This document shows, one piece after another, positions 1 through 6,095 of a DNA stretch of 9,288 nt (positions are counted from its first letter, which is position 1; the number at the start of each line of letters is the position of its first letter). This DNA is from Chloroflexota bacterium (GTDB taxonomy: Bacteria > Chloroflexota > UBA6077 > JACQUR01): the NCBI GenBank assembly GCA_016210245.1, contig JACQUR010000326.1:1-9288 (forward strand), given 5' to 3'. The notes below the pieces were generated by a model. It was not told the DNA's origin and searched no databases. It saw nothing but the letters and a program-made list of their open reading frames with translations. A program made the translations under genes and the position numbers.

Positions 1-82
1 CCTTCGACAGGCTCAGGATGAGCGGACCCCGGGGTCCTCCGCTCATCCTGAGCCTGTCGAAGGGCCTGAGCCTGTCGAAGGG
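1..82. repeat. 26-bp palindrome with an extra tandem half copy
   Basis: Positions 1-26 are the exact reverse complement of 38-63. The loop (27-37) is itself C/G symmetric, so the hairpin can extend. The 17-base segment at 47-63 is repeated directly at 66-82. The core CCTTCGACAGGC recurs at 651-662. There is no coding signal. It lies downstream of the archease stop and may act as a transcript end. It looks like a dispersed intergenic palindrome, but the copy number elsewhere in the genome cannot be seen here. The remaining bases to 180 show nothing I can assign. Confidence 0.8.
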
Positions 83-180
83 CCTCACGGTCGCGGCTCG
101 GATAGCCCTCCTCAGCACGCACGGGCGGGCAGAGACGCCCGCCCCACCAGCCTACCCATCACCTCACCAGTCACAGAGCA

Positions 181-636
181 CTACACGTCAAAGATCACGC
201 GCGCGTGCCAGAGGCCCTGCTCGGGCCACACCCGCGCCAGGTAGTAGGTGGCTGCCTTGATCTGGGCGCCCAGCAGGTGGCGCTGCGCATCCACTCGCTC
301 CCCATAGGCCCGGGCGACCAATCTCCAGGCAGTTGGCTCGGCGCTTGCCTGGGCTGGGGCGGCGGGTTGCGGGGACACCGACACCTCGAAGCGGCGGAAG
401 AGCCGCTGCTCCACGTCGAAGATGAACACCAGCTCATTCAGCCAGTCCACCAGCAGCGACTCCAGGCCCTCGGCTGCGACCTCCACCGGGCGCGCCTCCG
501 CCTCCCGCACCTGGTCCAGGTCCACCAGCAGGGCGAACATTCCCGTGGCTGCGTGGGCGAAGACCTCGTCCAGCGTGCGGCCGTGGGCAAGAATGCCCAC
601 CTCAGCGGTGTGCTCGATGATCTCGAACTCATGCAT
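181..636 (-). CDS. archease (MTH1598/TM1083 family)
   Basis: Archease is a small protein that activates the RNA ligase RtcB by promoting its guanylylation, supporting multiple-turnover tRNA and RNA ligation in the cytoplasm. The 151-residue product has the family layout. It opens with FEIIEHTAEVGI (residues 4-15), continues through TLDEVFAHAATGMFALLVD (21-39) and LLVDWLNELVF (61-71), then GAQIKAATYY (123-132), and ends in ARVIFDV with the conserved penultimate Asp150. The usual HTAD is HTAE here, so an acidic residue is kept at position 12 but changed. The ATG at 636 is chosen because it places the family start correctly; longer readings run into repeat DNA. A GAAGG lies 14 bases upstream, too far to be a convincing ribosome site. 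The gene is divergent from the phosphoesterase, and no rtcB is in the window. The family call is firm; the partner is inferred from family knowledge. Confidence 0.9.
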   Translation of the reverse strand: MHEFEIIEHTAEVGILAHGRTLDEVFAHAATGMFALLVDLDQVREAEARPVEVAAEGLESLLVDWLNELVFIFDVEQRLFRRFEVSVSPQPAAPAQASAEPTAWRLVARAYGERVDAQRHLLGAQIKAATYYLARVWPEQGLWHARVIFDV

Positions 637-650
637 GGTTGGGTGGCGAT

Positions 651-662
651 CCTTCGACAGGC
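651..662. repeat. fragment of the palindrome at 1-82
   Basis: The 12 bases CCTTCGACAGGC are identical to positions 1-12. They lie 15 bases upstream of the archease start. A single short arm remains, so this is either a decayed copy or the edge of an old insertion. On the minus strand it provides the only purine-rich stretch (GAAGG) ahead of the archease ATG. Confidence 0.4.
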
Positions 663-714
663 AAGCGTCCTGCCGTACAATGGTCGGGGCCGGCGAGCAG
701 TCTACCTGAGACGA

Positions 715-770
715 GGAGACGTTCACCACGGAGACACGGAGACACGGAGAGTTCTTAGAAAAAGCTCCGT
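715..770. repeat. partial copy of the 'cacggagacacggag' palindrome
   Basis: Bases 715-751 are identical over 37 bases to 7271-7307, part of the 42-bp palindrome in the molybdenum hydroxylase region. The loop here (ttcttagaaaaag) is followed by CTCCGT at 765-770, a remnant of the opposite arm, so this copy keeps one full arm and only a stub of the other. It sits in the gap between archease and the phosphoesterase. Confidence 0.8.
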
Positions 771-773
771 CCT

Positions 774-794
774 CACTCTGCACTCTGCACTCTC
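774..794. repeat. three tandem copies of a 7-base unit
   Basis: The heptamer CACTCTG occurs at 774-780 and 781-787, and a one-base variant CACTCTC at 788-794. A further ACACTCTCC follows at 801-809. This pyrimidine-rich, repeat-derived stretch is the whole upstream region of the phosphoesterase, and no promoter is recognisable in it. Confidence 0.55.
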
Positions 795-821
795 AAATCT
801 ACACTCTCCCCGGGGTCGTTG

Positions 822-1547
822 GTGCGCATCGCCGTCATCTCCGACGTCCATAGCAACCTGGCCGCCCTCGAGGCGGTGCTGGCCGACCTTGGCGCGGTGG
901 ACGCGCTGTGGTGCCTGGGCGACAGCGTGGGCTACGGGCCGGAGCCCAACGCCTGCACCGCCCGCCTGGAGCAGGCCGGCGCCCTGGCCGTGGCGGGCAA
1001 CCACGACCGGGCGGCCATCGGGCGGCTGGCGATCGAGGACTTCAATCCGCTCGCCGCCGCGGCCGTACGCTGGACGGCCGAGCAGCTTACCCCCCGCAGC
1101 CGGCAGTACCTGGCGGCGCTCCCGGAGCGGCGGGCGGAGGGCCAGTGGACCCTGGTCCACGGCAGCCCCCGCGTCCCCGTGCTGGAGTACCTCTTCAGCC
1201 CCGCCGCGGCGGCGGAGAGCTTCGCCCACTTCGCCACCCGCTTCTGCCTGGTGGGCCACACCCACGTGCCGATCGCCTTCGCCGGCGGCCGGCGCGTCGC
1301 GGCCGAGTACATGGGCGCCGACGCCACCCTGAGCTGGGCCGAGGACGAGCGGCGCTACATTCTGAACCCGGGCAGCGTGGGCCAGCCGCGCGACCAGGAT
1401 CCCCGCGCCGCCTACCTGGTGCTGGACACCGAGCGCTGCCAGGCCACCTGGCGGCGCGTGGAGTACTCCATCGCCGCCACCCAGGCGCTCATGGCCCAGC
1501 GCGGCCTTCCCCGACCGCTCGCGGAGCGCCTGAGCCACGGGTGGTGA
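822..1547 (+). CDS. metallophosphoesterase, YfcE/MJ0936-like (Metallophos_2)
   Basis: This is a single-domain calcineurin-like phosphoesterase expected to hydrolyse phosphomono- or diesters with two bound metals, probably in the cytoplasm, since there is no signal peptide. All metal-site blocks are present, counted from the GTG start: SDVHSN with D8 and H10, LGDSVGYGP with D34, GNHD at 59-62, VHGSPR with H113, and VGHTHVP with H146 and H148. The NPGSVGQPRD block (182-191) is characteristic of the short YfcE-like branch, and 241 residues is a normal length. The start is either GTG at 822 or TTG at 819. I favour GTG because the protein then begins MRIAVISDVH, and GGGG lies a few bases upstream. 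The gene converges on the SnoaL-like gene across a palindrome. The natural substrate cannot be told from sequence. Confidence 0.92.
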   Translation: MRIAVISDVHSNLAALEAVLADLGAVDALWCLGDSVGYGPEPNACTARLEQAGALAVAGNHDRAAIGRLAIEDFNPLAAAAVRWTAEQLTPRSRQYLAALPERRAEGQWTLVHGSPRVPVLEYLFSPAAAAESFAHFATRFCLVGHTHVPIAFAGGRRVAAEYMGADATLSWAEDERRYILNPGSVGQPRDQDPRAAYLVLDTERCQATWRRVEYSIAATQALMAQRGLPRPLAERLSHGW

Positions 1548-1550
1548 GGT

Positions 1551-1610
1551 CAGAAGGCAGAAAGCAGAAGGCAGTAGGCAGGTCGTCTGCCTTCTGCTTT
1601 CTGCCTTCTG
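1551..1610. terminator. 24-bp purine/pyrimidine palindrome between convergent genes
   Basis: Positions 1551-1574 (repeats of CAGAAGGCAGA type, all purine apart from C) pair perfectly with 1587-1610, leaving a 12-base loop. Extra half units extend to 1617. It begins four bases after the phosphoesterase stop and ends 17 bases before the stop of the facing SnoaL-like gene, so a bidirectional transcription end is the natural reading. There is no U tract on either side, so classical intrinsic termination is not shown. It may equally be a dispersed palindromic repeat that landed in a neutral spot. Confidence 0.6.
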
Positions 1611-1627
1611 CCTTCTGAACGTCTGGC

Positions 1628-2053
1628 CTACGCCGCCCTGGGCACGGCGCCGAACTGCTGCAGCAGGCCCAGGCTGTCCCAGGCGACCCAGCTTTCCACG
1701 ATCTTGCCGTTGGCGAGGCGGTCGATGCTGATCCCCGCCACCTCGATCCGCTTGCCGGTCGGCGGGATACCCATGAGGGGCCCCTGGTGGGTGGCCCGCA
1801 CGGTCCAGCGGTGGACGACTTTATCCCCCTCAGCGACCAGGTCGTCGAGGCGGAGCTGCATGTCCGGGAAGGCGGCGCGATAGGTGGTGATGAGCTGGCG
1901 CTCGCCCTCGGGGCCGGTGTGGAGTCCGGGGGTGGCGCGGTCGTGGTGGACGTGGTTGGGAGCGATGATCTCGCCCAGCACGTCCAGGTTGCCCTTGTTC
2001 CAGGCCTCCTCGACCAGGCGGCGAATGACGGCCTTGTTCTCCTCTGCTGGCAC
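1628..2053 (-). CDS. SnoaL-like polyketide cyclase family protein (NTF2 fold)
   Basis: The 141-residue product has the SnoaL-like/ester cyclase pattern: NKAVIRRLVEEAWNKGN (6-22), NHVHHD (33-38), AFPDMQLRLDDLVAEGDKVV (61-80), RWTVRATHQGPLMGIPPTGK (82-101) and DRLANGKIVESWVAWDSLGLL (111-131). The family forms a small alpha+beta barrel. Characterised members cyclise polyketides, but most homologues in environmental bacteria have no known substrate, and no polyketide genes are nearby. The GTG start at 2053 is chosen because AGGGAGGG (2060-2067 on the minus strand) lies seven bases upstream. An ATG further out would add about a dozen residues unlike the family. It is in the same direction as the NYN gene but separated by a palindrome, so it is probably transcribed separately. 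Confidence 0.85.
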   Translation of the reverse strand: MPAEENKAVIRRLVEEAWNKGNLDVLGEIIAPNHVHHDRATPGLHTGPEGERQLITTYRAAFPDMQLRLDDLVAEGDKVVHRWTVRATHQGPLMGIPPTGKRIEVAGISIDRLANGKIVESWVAWDSLGLLQQFGAVPRAA

Positions 2054-2113
2054 GGTAGTCCCTCCCTGGAGAACAGGATGCTCTCTACCCATCCTACCAC
2101 CTGGGCGGCGGCT

Positions 2114-2179
2114 GTCAACGGATCCTGGGAACGGATTGCCGTCGGCAATCCGTGCAATCCGTTCCCAGGATCCGTTGAC
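2114..2179. repeat. 26-bp palindrome containing a competing inner hairpin
   Basis: Bases 2114-2139 are the exact reverse complement of 2154-2179. A second perfect pairing exists: 2131-2141 (ACGGATTGCCG) with 2143-2153, centred on the single base 2142. It uses the inner end of the left arm, so the two folds are mutually exclusive. A further ATCCGTTCCC fragment follows at 2183-2192, next to the NYN stop. It lies downstream of the NYN gene and upstream of the SnoaL-like gene, both on the minus strand. It could end the NYN transcript or be a dispersed palindrome. Confidence 0.85.
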
Positions 2180-2193
2180 CGAAATCCGTTCCC

Positions 2194-4134
2194 TCAGACC
2201 CGCTGAGCCAGGTCGCTCATCCACTCCACCGTGCGGCGGATGGTCTCGGGATCGGCGCTGGAGCTCTCGATGCGGCGCATCAGCTCCTCGAAGACCGATG
2301 GGCTGGCCTGGGCCAGGCGCGAGGCCAGTTGTTGCCACCGCCAGATCACCCGGTCGTCCTCGTGGGTGGCCACGAGCGCCACCAGGTAGCCCGGCTGGCC
2401 GGCATTGGGGCTGGCCGGGTCCGGCTGGCCCTCCAGGCGCGTGGCCAGGATGGTGTAGTAGCTCAGCATGGGAATGGTGAGCCGGCTCACGTCCTCCCAG
2501 AGGCGGTCGCTCCGCCGCAGCATGCTGAAGTAGGCCAGGTAGTAGGGGACGGCAGCCTCGTACTCGCGGCTGATGTAGCGCGCCCCAGCCTCGGCCGAGA
2601 GCCCGCTGGCCACGTACCAGCGCAGGTCGTCGATGCTGGCGCCGAAGTCGCCCTGCTGGATCGCGTACCACTGGATGCGGCTGGCCAGCAGGAGGGTGCG
2701 CGCGCCAGCCACGAAGTCGCGGCTCCGCTGCTCCTGGCCCTTCTCGAACAGCACCCGCGCCTCCTGGGCACTCACGGCTGTGCCGGGCGGGAGCGCTTCC
2801 TCGATGGTCGCGCCGACCAGCTCGTAGGCCTGGTCGCCCACGACCATGCGCAGCGAGGGGTAGGGCAGCGTGTCGCGGAGCGGGGGGGAGGCTGGCGCGG
2901 CCAGGAGGGCGTTCACTTCCTCCTTGCGTCGGGCGTCGCCGAAGAGCACCTGGGCGGCCGCCTCCAGGTCCAGTTCCCCGTGGGCCGAGCGGAGCGTCTC
3001 GAGGTAGATGCGCTCGCAGGCGGTGACGAAGGTTTCGCTGCTCGGCTCCTCCCGCAGGGCCGCCGGGCCGCCCACGTGCCACACCTCGCCGGTGGGCTCC
3101 AGCAGGCCCGAGCGCCAGGCCGCTCGGGCCGCCTCCTCCACCCCGTGCCGCGCGATCGCCATGCCCAATCGCTCGTAGCGATCGGCGATCGTCTCCACGA
3201 CCGCGGCCATGGTGTGGCCGGGCGGCGCGCTCTTCAACTCCTCGTAGATCTTCCGCAGCACCCCACGGCGGTCGTCCGGGTTGAGGAGCATCCACCCCTG
3301 CTTCTGCAGCGTCTGGCGGTAGCGGGCGTGCAGGGGACCTCGGGCGACGCGGGCGGCGGTGGGCGCGGGTGGAGCCGATGGCCCATCGACCGGGGCAGAC
3401 CCCGGGCGGGCGACCGCTCCGCTGGCGAGCGCGGCCGCGCTGGGCAGGCTGAAGCGGAGGATGCCATTCTGGGTATGGACCTGGACCCGCTCGGGGTGGG
3501 CCGACAGGAAGGCATCGAACGAGCCGTGCTGCTGGACGAAGGGCGAGGCCACGAAGCTGGGGTCGAGCCCGACCATCACCTGGCGGAGGCGATCGGCCGT
3601 GACCGCGGTTTCGCCGAGCTGCTGGAGGGCCCGCAGCGCCTTCTCCACTAGGTCCAGCACGTCCAGGGGCTCCAAAGCCAGGCCCATGCGGGCCACCAGG
3701 GCATCGTAGTACAGGAACTCGTCGCAGCTCGCCACCAGCAGCGGGCTGGTCGAGCCGCGAATGCCGATCCCCACCACCCGCCGGCCATTCTCGCGCAGCT
3801 TGCTGGCCAGCGGAGCGTAGTCCCCGTCGCCGGCCACGATGACGAACACCTCGATGTGGGGCAGGCGGTAGAGGGCGTCCATGGCGTGGACCGCCAGGGC
3901 GATGTCGGCCCGGTTCTTCTGCTGCACGCCGTAGCGGTAGAGCTGGATCAGGTCCACGGCGTGGGTGCGCAGGTCGCGCGGATACTGGGGGTAGGCGCCC
4001 CAGTCGCCATAGGCGCGCACCAGCACCGGGCGGCCGCGCGCCCGCAGCACCTCCATGATCGGGTCGAGGGAGAAGTCGAACCGCTCCTCGCGGGCGCAGA
4101 GGACCATGTTTTCGTAGTCGATGAAGACGGCCAA
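2194..4134 (-). CDS. NYN-domain ribonuclease-like protein with LOTUS/OST-HTH domain
   Basis: The N-terminal ~150 residues are a LabA/NYN domain of the PIN-like nuclease fold: AVFIDYEN with D6, NRADIALAVHAMD with D77, and AGDGDYAPLASKLR with D103 and D105. This gives the acidic set expected for metal-dependent RNA cleavage. A LOTUS/OST-HTH-like RNA-binding winged helix follows at about 153-230, then an Ala/Pro-rich linker (232-266). A second, weaker helix-turn-helix-like block lies at 275-355. Residues 365-646 are mostly helical and resemble nothing I know, and 646 residues is long for the family. The only canonical start is TTG at 4134, without a good ribosome site. A CTG at 4149 lies eight bases after GGAG and would add five residues. 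The nearest upstream in-frame stop is at 4234-4236. The target RNA is unknown; the product is probably cytoplasmic. Confidence 0.85.
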   Translation of the reverse strand: MAVFIDYENMVLCAREERFDFSLDPIMEVLRARGRPVLVRAYGDWGAYPQYPRDLRTHAVDLIQLYRYGVQQKNRADIALAVHAMDALYRLPHIEVFVIVAGDGDYAPLASKLRENGRRVVGIGIRGSTSPLLVASCDEFLYYDALVARMGLALEPLDVLDLVEKALRALQQLGETAVTADRLRQVMVGLDPSFVASPFVQQHGSFDAFLSAHPERVQVHTQNGILRFSLPSAAALASGAVARPGSAPVDGPSAPPAPTAARVARGPLHARYRQTLQKQGWMLLNPDDRRGVLRKIYEELKSAPPGHTMAAVVETIADRYERLGMAIARHGVEEAARAAWRSGLLEPTGEVWHVGGPAALREEPSSETFVTACERIYLETLRSAHGELDLEAAAQVLFGDARRKEEVNALLAAPASPPLRDTLPYPSLRMVVGDQAYELVGATIEEALPPGTAVSAQEARVLFEKGQEQRSRDFVAGARTLLLASRIQWYAIQQGDFGASIDDLRWYVASGLSAEAGARYISREYEAAVPYYLAYFSMLRRSDRLWEDVSRLTIPMLSYYTILATRLEGQPDPASPNAGQPGYLVALVATHEDDRVIWRWQQLASRLAQASPSVFEELMRRIESSSADPETIRRTVEWMSDLAQRV

Positions 4135-4379
4135 CTGGGGCAGAGTCAGGGCGCACGCTCCAAAGGGTAACCTGCTCCGTGGTAAGGCCGGCCTGCGGGC
4201 TCGCTGAGCCGTGGGCGCAGCGCAGGTACCCGCTCAACCGGCCAGTCAATTGTACCCGATAGGGCGCCACAGTTACCCGAGCGTAGCAACTCGCCCTGCC
4301 GCCTCGTTGTAGCTCATGAAAGCCGGGGCGCCCACGCAGCAGCGCCCAAACGCTCAGCAAAAGGCATCGAGGAGGTTCC
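4135..4379. promoter_or_regulatory. divergent intergenic region with possible structured leader
   Basis: This 245-base gap must hold the promoters for the NYN gene (minus) and the first secreted protein (plus). On the minus strand a TACAAT hexamer at 4249-4254 resembles a -10 box, about 115 bases before the NYN start, but no clear -35 matches it. Just downstream on that strand, three stems can nest: 4186-4191 with 4238-4243, 4192-4197 with 4221-4226, and 4198-4202 with 4206-4210. I recognise no riboswitch family, and short G+C-rich stems arise easily by chance. The plus-strand gene has GAGGAGG at 4369-4375, four bases before its ATG. Confidence 0.3.
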
Positions 4380-5120
4380 ATGCTCTTTCACCTGATTCCC
4401 CGCAGGGTTGTCCCCACCCTGGTCGCCGCCGGCCTGACGGTGGCGCTCTCGACCGCCCTGGTAGCGGCCGAGGCAGGCCCGCCGCCCTCGCTGGATGACC
4501 ACGCCAGCCCCACGGCGGTGGTGGTGGCCAACGACGACCACGGCCAGCCCGACACGGCCGGCCAGCCGACCGATCCGGGCGCCGAGGGGCGGGCCCACCA
4601 TGCCAACAACGGGCAGGGCGGCGGCACCGACGACGGCTCGAGCGGCGGGACGAACGGCGGCTCGAGCGACGATACGACCACCGGCGGCTCGACGAACGAC
4701 AGCACCACCCCGGGCAGCGCCGGCGGCGCCGGCCAGCCGGCCGATCCGGGCTCGCAGGGGCAGGCTCACCACGACAACCAGGGCCAGACCGGCAGCACCG
4801 GCAACTCGACCAACGCCAACTCGAACAACTCCAATGGCCAGGGCCACGAGGCCGAGCACGAGGCCCAGCACGAGGCCCAGGATGACAACGGCCACGACTG
4901 CAAGGCCCCGTTTGAGAACCACGGCGAGTTCGTGAGCTGCGTCGCCCGCGGCCTGGTGCATGTGGCGGGCGCCAACGCCCAGAGCGACGAGAACCAGGGC
5001 GAGCTGGTCCGCGAGGCGGCCCACAGCGACACTGGCAAGACCAGCCACGCCACCACCAACCAGGGAACCGGCTCCGACCACGGCCAGGACCACGGCCGCG
5101 GCCACAAGGCCAACCACTAG
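4380..5120 (+). CDS. secreted Asn/Asp/Gly/His-rich protein, NHGE-VSC type (paralogue 1)
   Basis: No described family is recognised. The 246-residue product starts with a classical signal peptide (RR at 8-9, hydrophobic 10-30, likely cleavage after AEA at 30-32), so it should be exported. The mature part is low complexity and rich in G, D, N, S, T, H and Q. A module with AGQPxDPGxxGxAHH occurs twice, starting at about residues 60 and 117. The C-terminal domain has DCKAPFENHGEFVSC (Cys174 and Cys187, a likely disulfide) and a half-similar NQGELVREAAHSDTGK (205-220), followed by a His-rich tail. The ATG is supported by GAGGAGG. The gene downstream is a shorter paralogue with matching signal peptide and domain, pointing to tandem duplication. 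His, Asp and Glu clusters would allow metal binding or surface charge, which is inference only. Confidence 0.85.
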   Translation: MLFHLIPRRVVPTLVAAGLTVALSTALVAAEAGPPPSLDDHASPTAVVVANDDHGQPDTAGQPTDPGAEGRAHHANNGQGGGTDDGSSGGTNGGSSDDTTTGGSTNDSTTPGSAGGAGQPADPGSQGQAHHDNQGQTGSTGNSTNANSNNSNGQGHEAEHEAQHEAQDDNGHDCKAPFENHGEFVSCVARGLVHVAGANAQSDENQGELVREAAHSDTGKTSHATTNQGTGSDHGQDHGRGHKANH

Positions 5121-5138
5121 CGTCACACCTGGACCGGC

Positions 5139-5169
5139 GTGGGGCGCCCGCGCGGCGCGGGCGCCCCAC
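5139..5169 (+). terminator. G+C-only hairpin after paralogue 1
   Basis: Positions 5139-5153 are the reverse complement of 5155-5169. A realistic fold is a 13-bp stem with a five-base loop, almost entirely G-C. It begins 18 bases after the stop of the first secreted protein and 54 bases before the start of the second. No U tract follows, so termination is uncertain; it could also partially uncouple or stabilise a joint transcript of the two paralogues. Confidence 0.55.
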
Positions 5170-5222
5170 CCCACCACGGCCTTATCGCACCAATCAAGAA
5201 CAACGGAGGAGGAGAAGGTATC

Positions 5223-5672
5223 ATGCAGTCCCACTTCACGCTTCGCGGGATCGTCTCGTCCCTGGTCGCCGCCGGCCTGGCGGTGGCGCTCTCCACCGCC
5301 CTGGTTTCGGCCGAGGCGGGCCCGCCACCCTCGCCCAACGACCACGCCAGCCCCACCGCGGTGGCGGTGATCGATGACGACCACGGCCAGTCCGACACGG
5401 CCGGCCAGCCCGAGGATCCAGGCGCTCAGGGGCAGGCCCACCATGAGAACCAGGGACAGAGCGGCAGCACCGACGACGGCGCGAACAACAGCAGCCAGGG
5501 CGAAGACCATGAGCGTGACTGCTCCGCGTCCAACGACTGGGACAATCACGGCGAGTACGTGAGCTGCACGGCCCAGGGCGAGCTCGATGGCGCCACCCTC
5601 CAGGGCGACGACAACCACGGGGACGCAGTCAGCGAGGCCGCCCAGAGCGACGAGGGCAAGAGCGAGGAATAG
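5223..5672 (+). CDS. secreted NHGE-VSC protein (paralogue 2)
   Basis: The 149-residue paralogue of the preceding gene has no family that I recognise. The signal peptide (hydrophobic 10-29, likely cleavage after AEA at 30-32) and the first ~80 residues match paralogue 1 closely in protein and DNA. Here the AGQPxDPGxxGxAHH module occurs once (60-74), and the long Gly/Asn/Ser stretch is missing. The C-terminal domain has DCSASNDWDNHGEYVSC (Cys100 and Cys115) and a second half repeat, NHGDAVSEAAQSDEGK (131-146), ending in an acidic tail. The ATG at 5223 is preceded by GGAGGAGGAGAAGG (5205-5218), a very strong ribosome site. An upstream in-frame GTG at 5139 lies inside the hairpin and is rejected. 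Both copies keep both cysteines, which argues for a conserved fold. It is probably exported to the cell surface or medium. Confidence 0.87.
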   Translation: MQSHFTLRGIVSSLVAAGLAVALSTALVSAEAGPPPSPNDHASPTAVAVIDDDHGQSDTAGQPEDPGAQGQAHHENQGQSGSTDDGANNSSQGEDHERDCSASNDWDNHGEYVSCTAQGELDGATLQGDDNHGDAVSEAAQSDEGKSEE

Positions 5673-5676
5673 AATC

Positions 5677-5743
5677 ATCTACGCAAGGACAGCGCCAGGC
5701 CCGACTCGGAACGAGTCGGGCCTGGCGCTGTCCTTGCGTAGAT
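5677..5743. terminator. 32-bp perfect hairpin filling a convergent gap
   Basis: Bases 5677-5708 pair without mismatch with 5712-5743 around the three-base loop GAA. It starts five bases after the stop of secreted paralogue 2 and ends five bases before the clpS stop, so it occupies nearly the whole 75-base convergent gap. A bidirectional transcription end is the likely role. There is no U run on the clpS-facing side and only a weak A/T-rich stretch on the other. The stem is much longer than typical intrinsic terminators. Confidence 0.75.
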
Positions 5744-5747
5744 ACCC

Positions 5748-6095
5748 TCAGTCTCGCTCGATGGTCACCGTGAGCCCGCAGCCCTGCAGGCGATCGCGGT
5801 ACAGCTCGGCCGGCTCGATCGGGCAGACGATCACCACTGCTTTCCCGGCGGTGTGCGCCTCCATCATGATCTCGGTCGCCCGCTGGACGCTCAATTGCGG
5901 CACGGATTTCACCAGCGACGCGACCACGTGATCCATCGTGTTGTGGTCGTCGTTGTGGAGGATGACCTTGTAGGGCTCCAGGGGGCTGGCCTTGGAGCGG
6001 CTCTCCTGCTGGCGCCCGGGGGTCGTGCGCGTGGCCGGGGGAAGCGGCCCTTTGGGCGACCGCGTGGCCGGGAGACGGGGGCGCTCGGCCCTCAC
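5748..6095 (-). CDS. clpS: ATP-dependent Clp protease adaptor ClpS
   Basis: ClpS is a cytoplasmic adaptor that binds N-degron substrates and delivers them to ClpA/ClpC-type unfoldases. The core spans about residues 40-113 of a 115-residue reading: PYKVILHNDDHNTMDHVV (41-58), RATEIMMEAHTAGKAVVIV (72-90) and EPAELYRDRL (94-103). The Asn48-Asp49-Asp50 and His81 residues that line the N-degron pocket are present, and Met54 sits in the same first block. The start is uncertain because the frame stays open upstream through the 65-bp palindrome, giving a repeat-derived tail of ALTPALSQRERE type. I choose GTG at 6095, which has GGGAGAGGG seven to fifteen bases upstream and gives a normal length. The first ~38 residues (Pro/Arg-rich) are not family-like and may be a disordered extension. 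The gene is the last of the minus-strand group. Confidence 0.9.
   Translation of the reverse strand: MRAERPRLPATRSPKGPLPPATRTTPGRQQESRSKASPLEPYKVILHNDDHNTMDHVVASLVKSVPQLSVQRATEIMMEAHTAGKAVVIVCPIEPAELYRDRLQGCGLTVTIERD

Noticed and set aside
18..260. 80-residue plus-strand frame in the left repeat
   Set aside because: It consists of translated palindrome units (LSLSKGLSLSKG) and antisense archease.
205..1332. 375-residue plus-strand reading frame
   Set aside because: It is antisense to archease, then runs through the repeats and out of frame over the phosphoesterase. The product has no family pattern and is Arg/Pro/Ala-rich, as expected for a shadow in G+C-rich DNA.
723..1538. 271-residue minus-strand frame opposite the phosphoesterase
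   Set aside because: The plus strand carries all metal-binding motifs of a known family; the antisense product has none and ends in repeat-derived sequence.
2329..3651. 440-residue plus-strand frame opposite the NYN gene
   Set aside because: No recognisable domain, and the minus strand has clear NYN and LOTUS motifs over the same bases.
1628..4381. 917-residue minus-strand frame covering the NYN and SnoaL-like genes
   Set aside because: Only its last ~141 residues (SnoaL-like) are real. Upstream it is an out-of-frame shadow of the NYN gene that continues through the palindrome, so it is not a fusion protein.
4314..5678. 454-residue minus-strand frame that looks like a membrane protein (Val/Ala/Leu-rich)
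   Set aside because: It is the antisense of the Asp/Asn/His/Gly-rich secreted paralogues, whose codons read as hydrophobic residues in reverse. The plus strand has strong ribosome sites, signal peptides and conserved paralogy.
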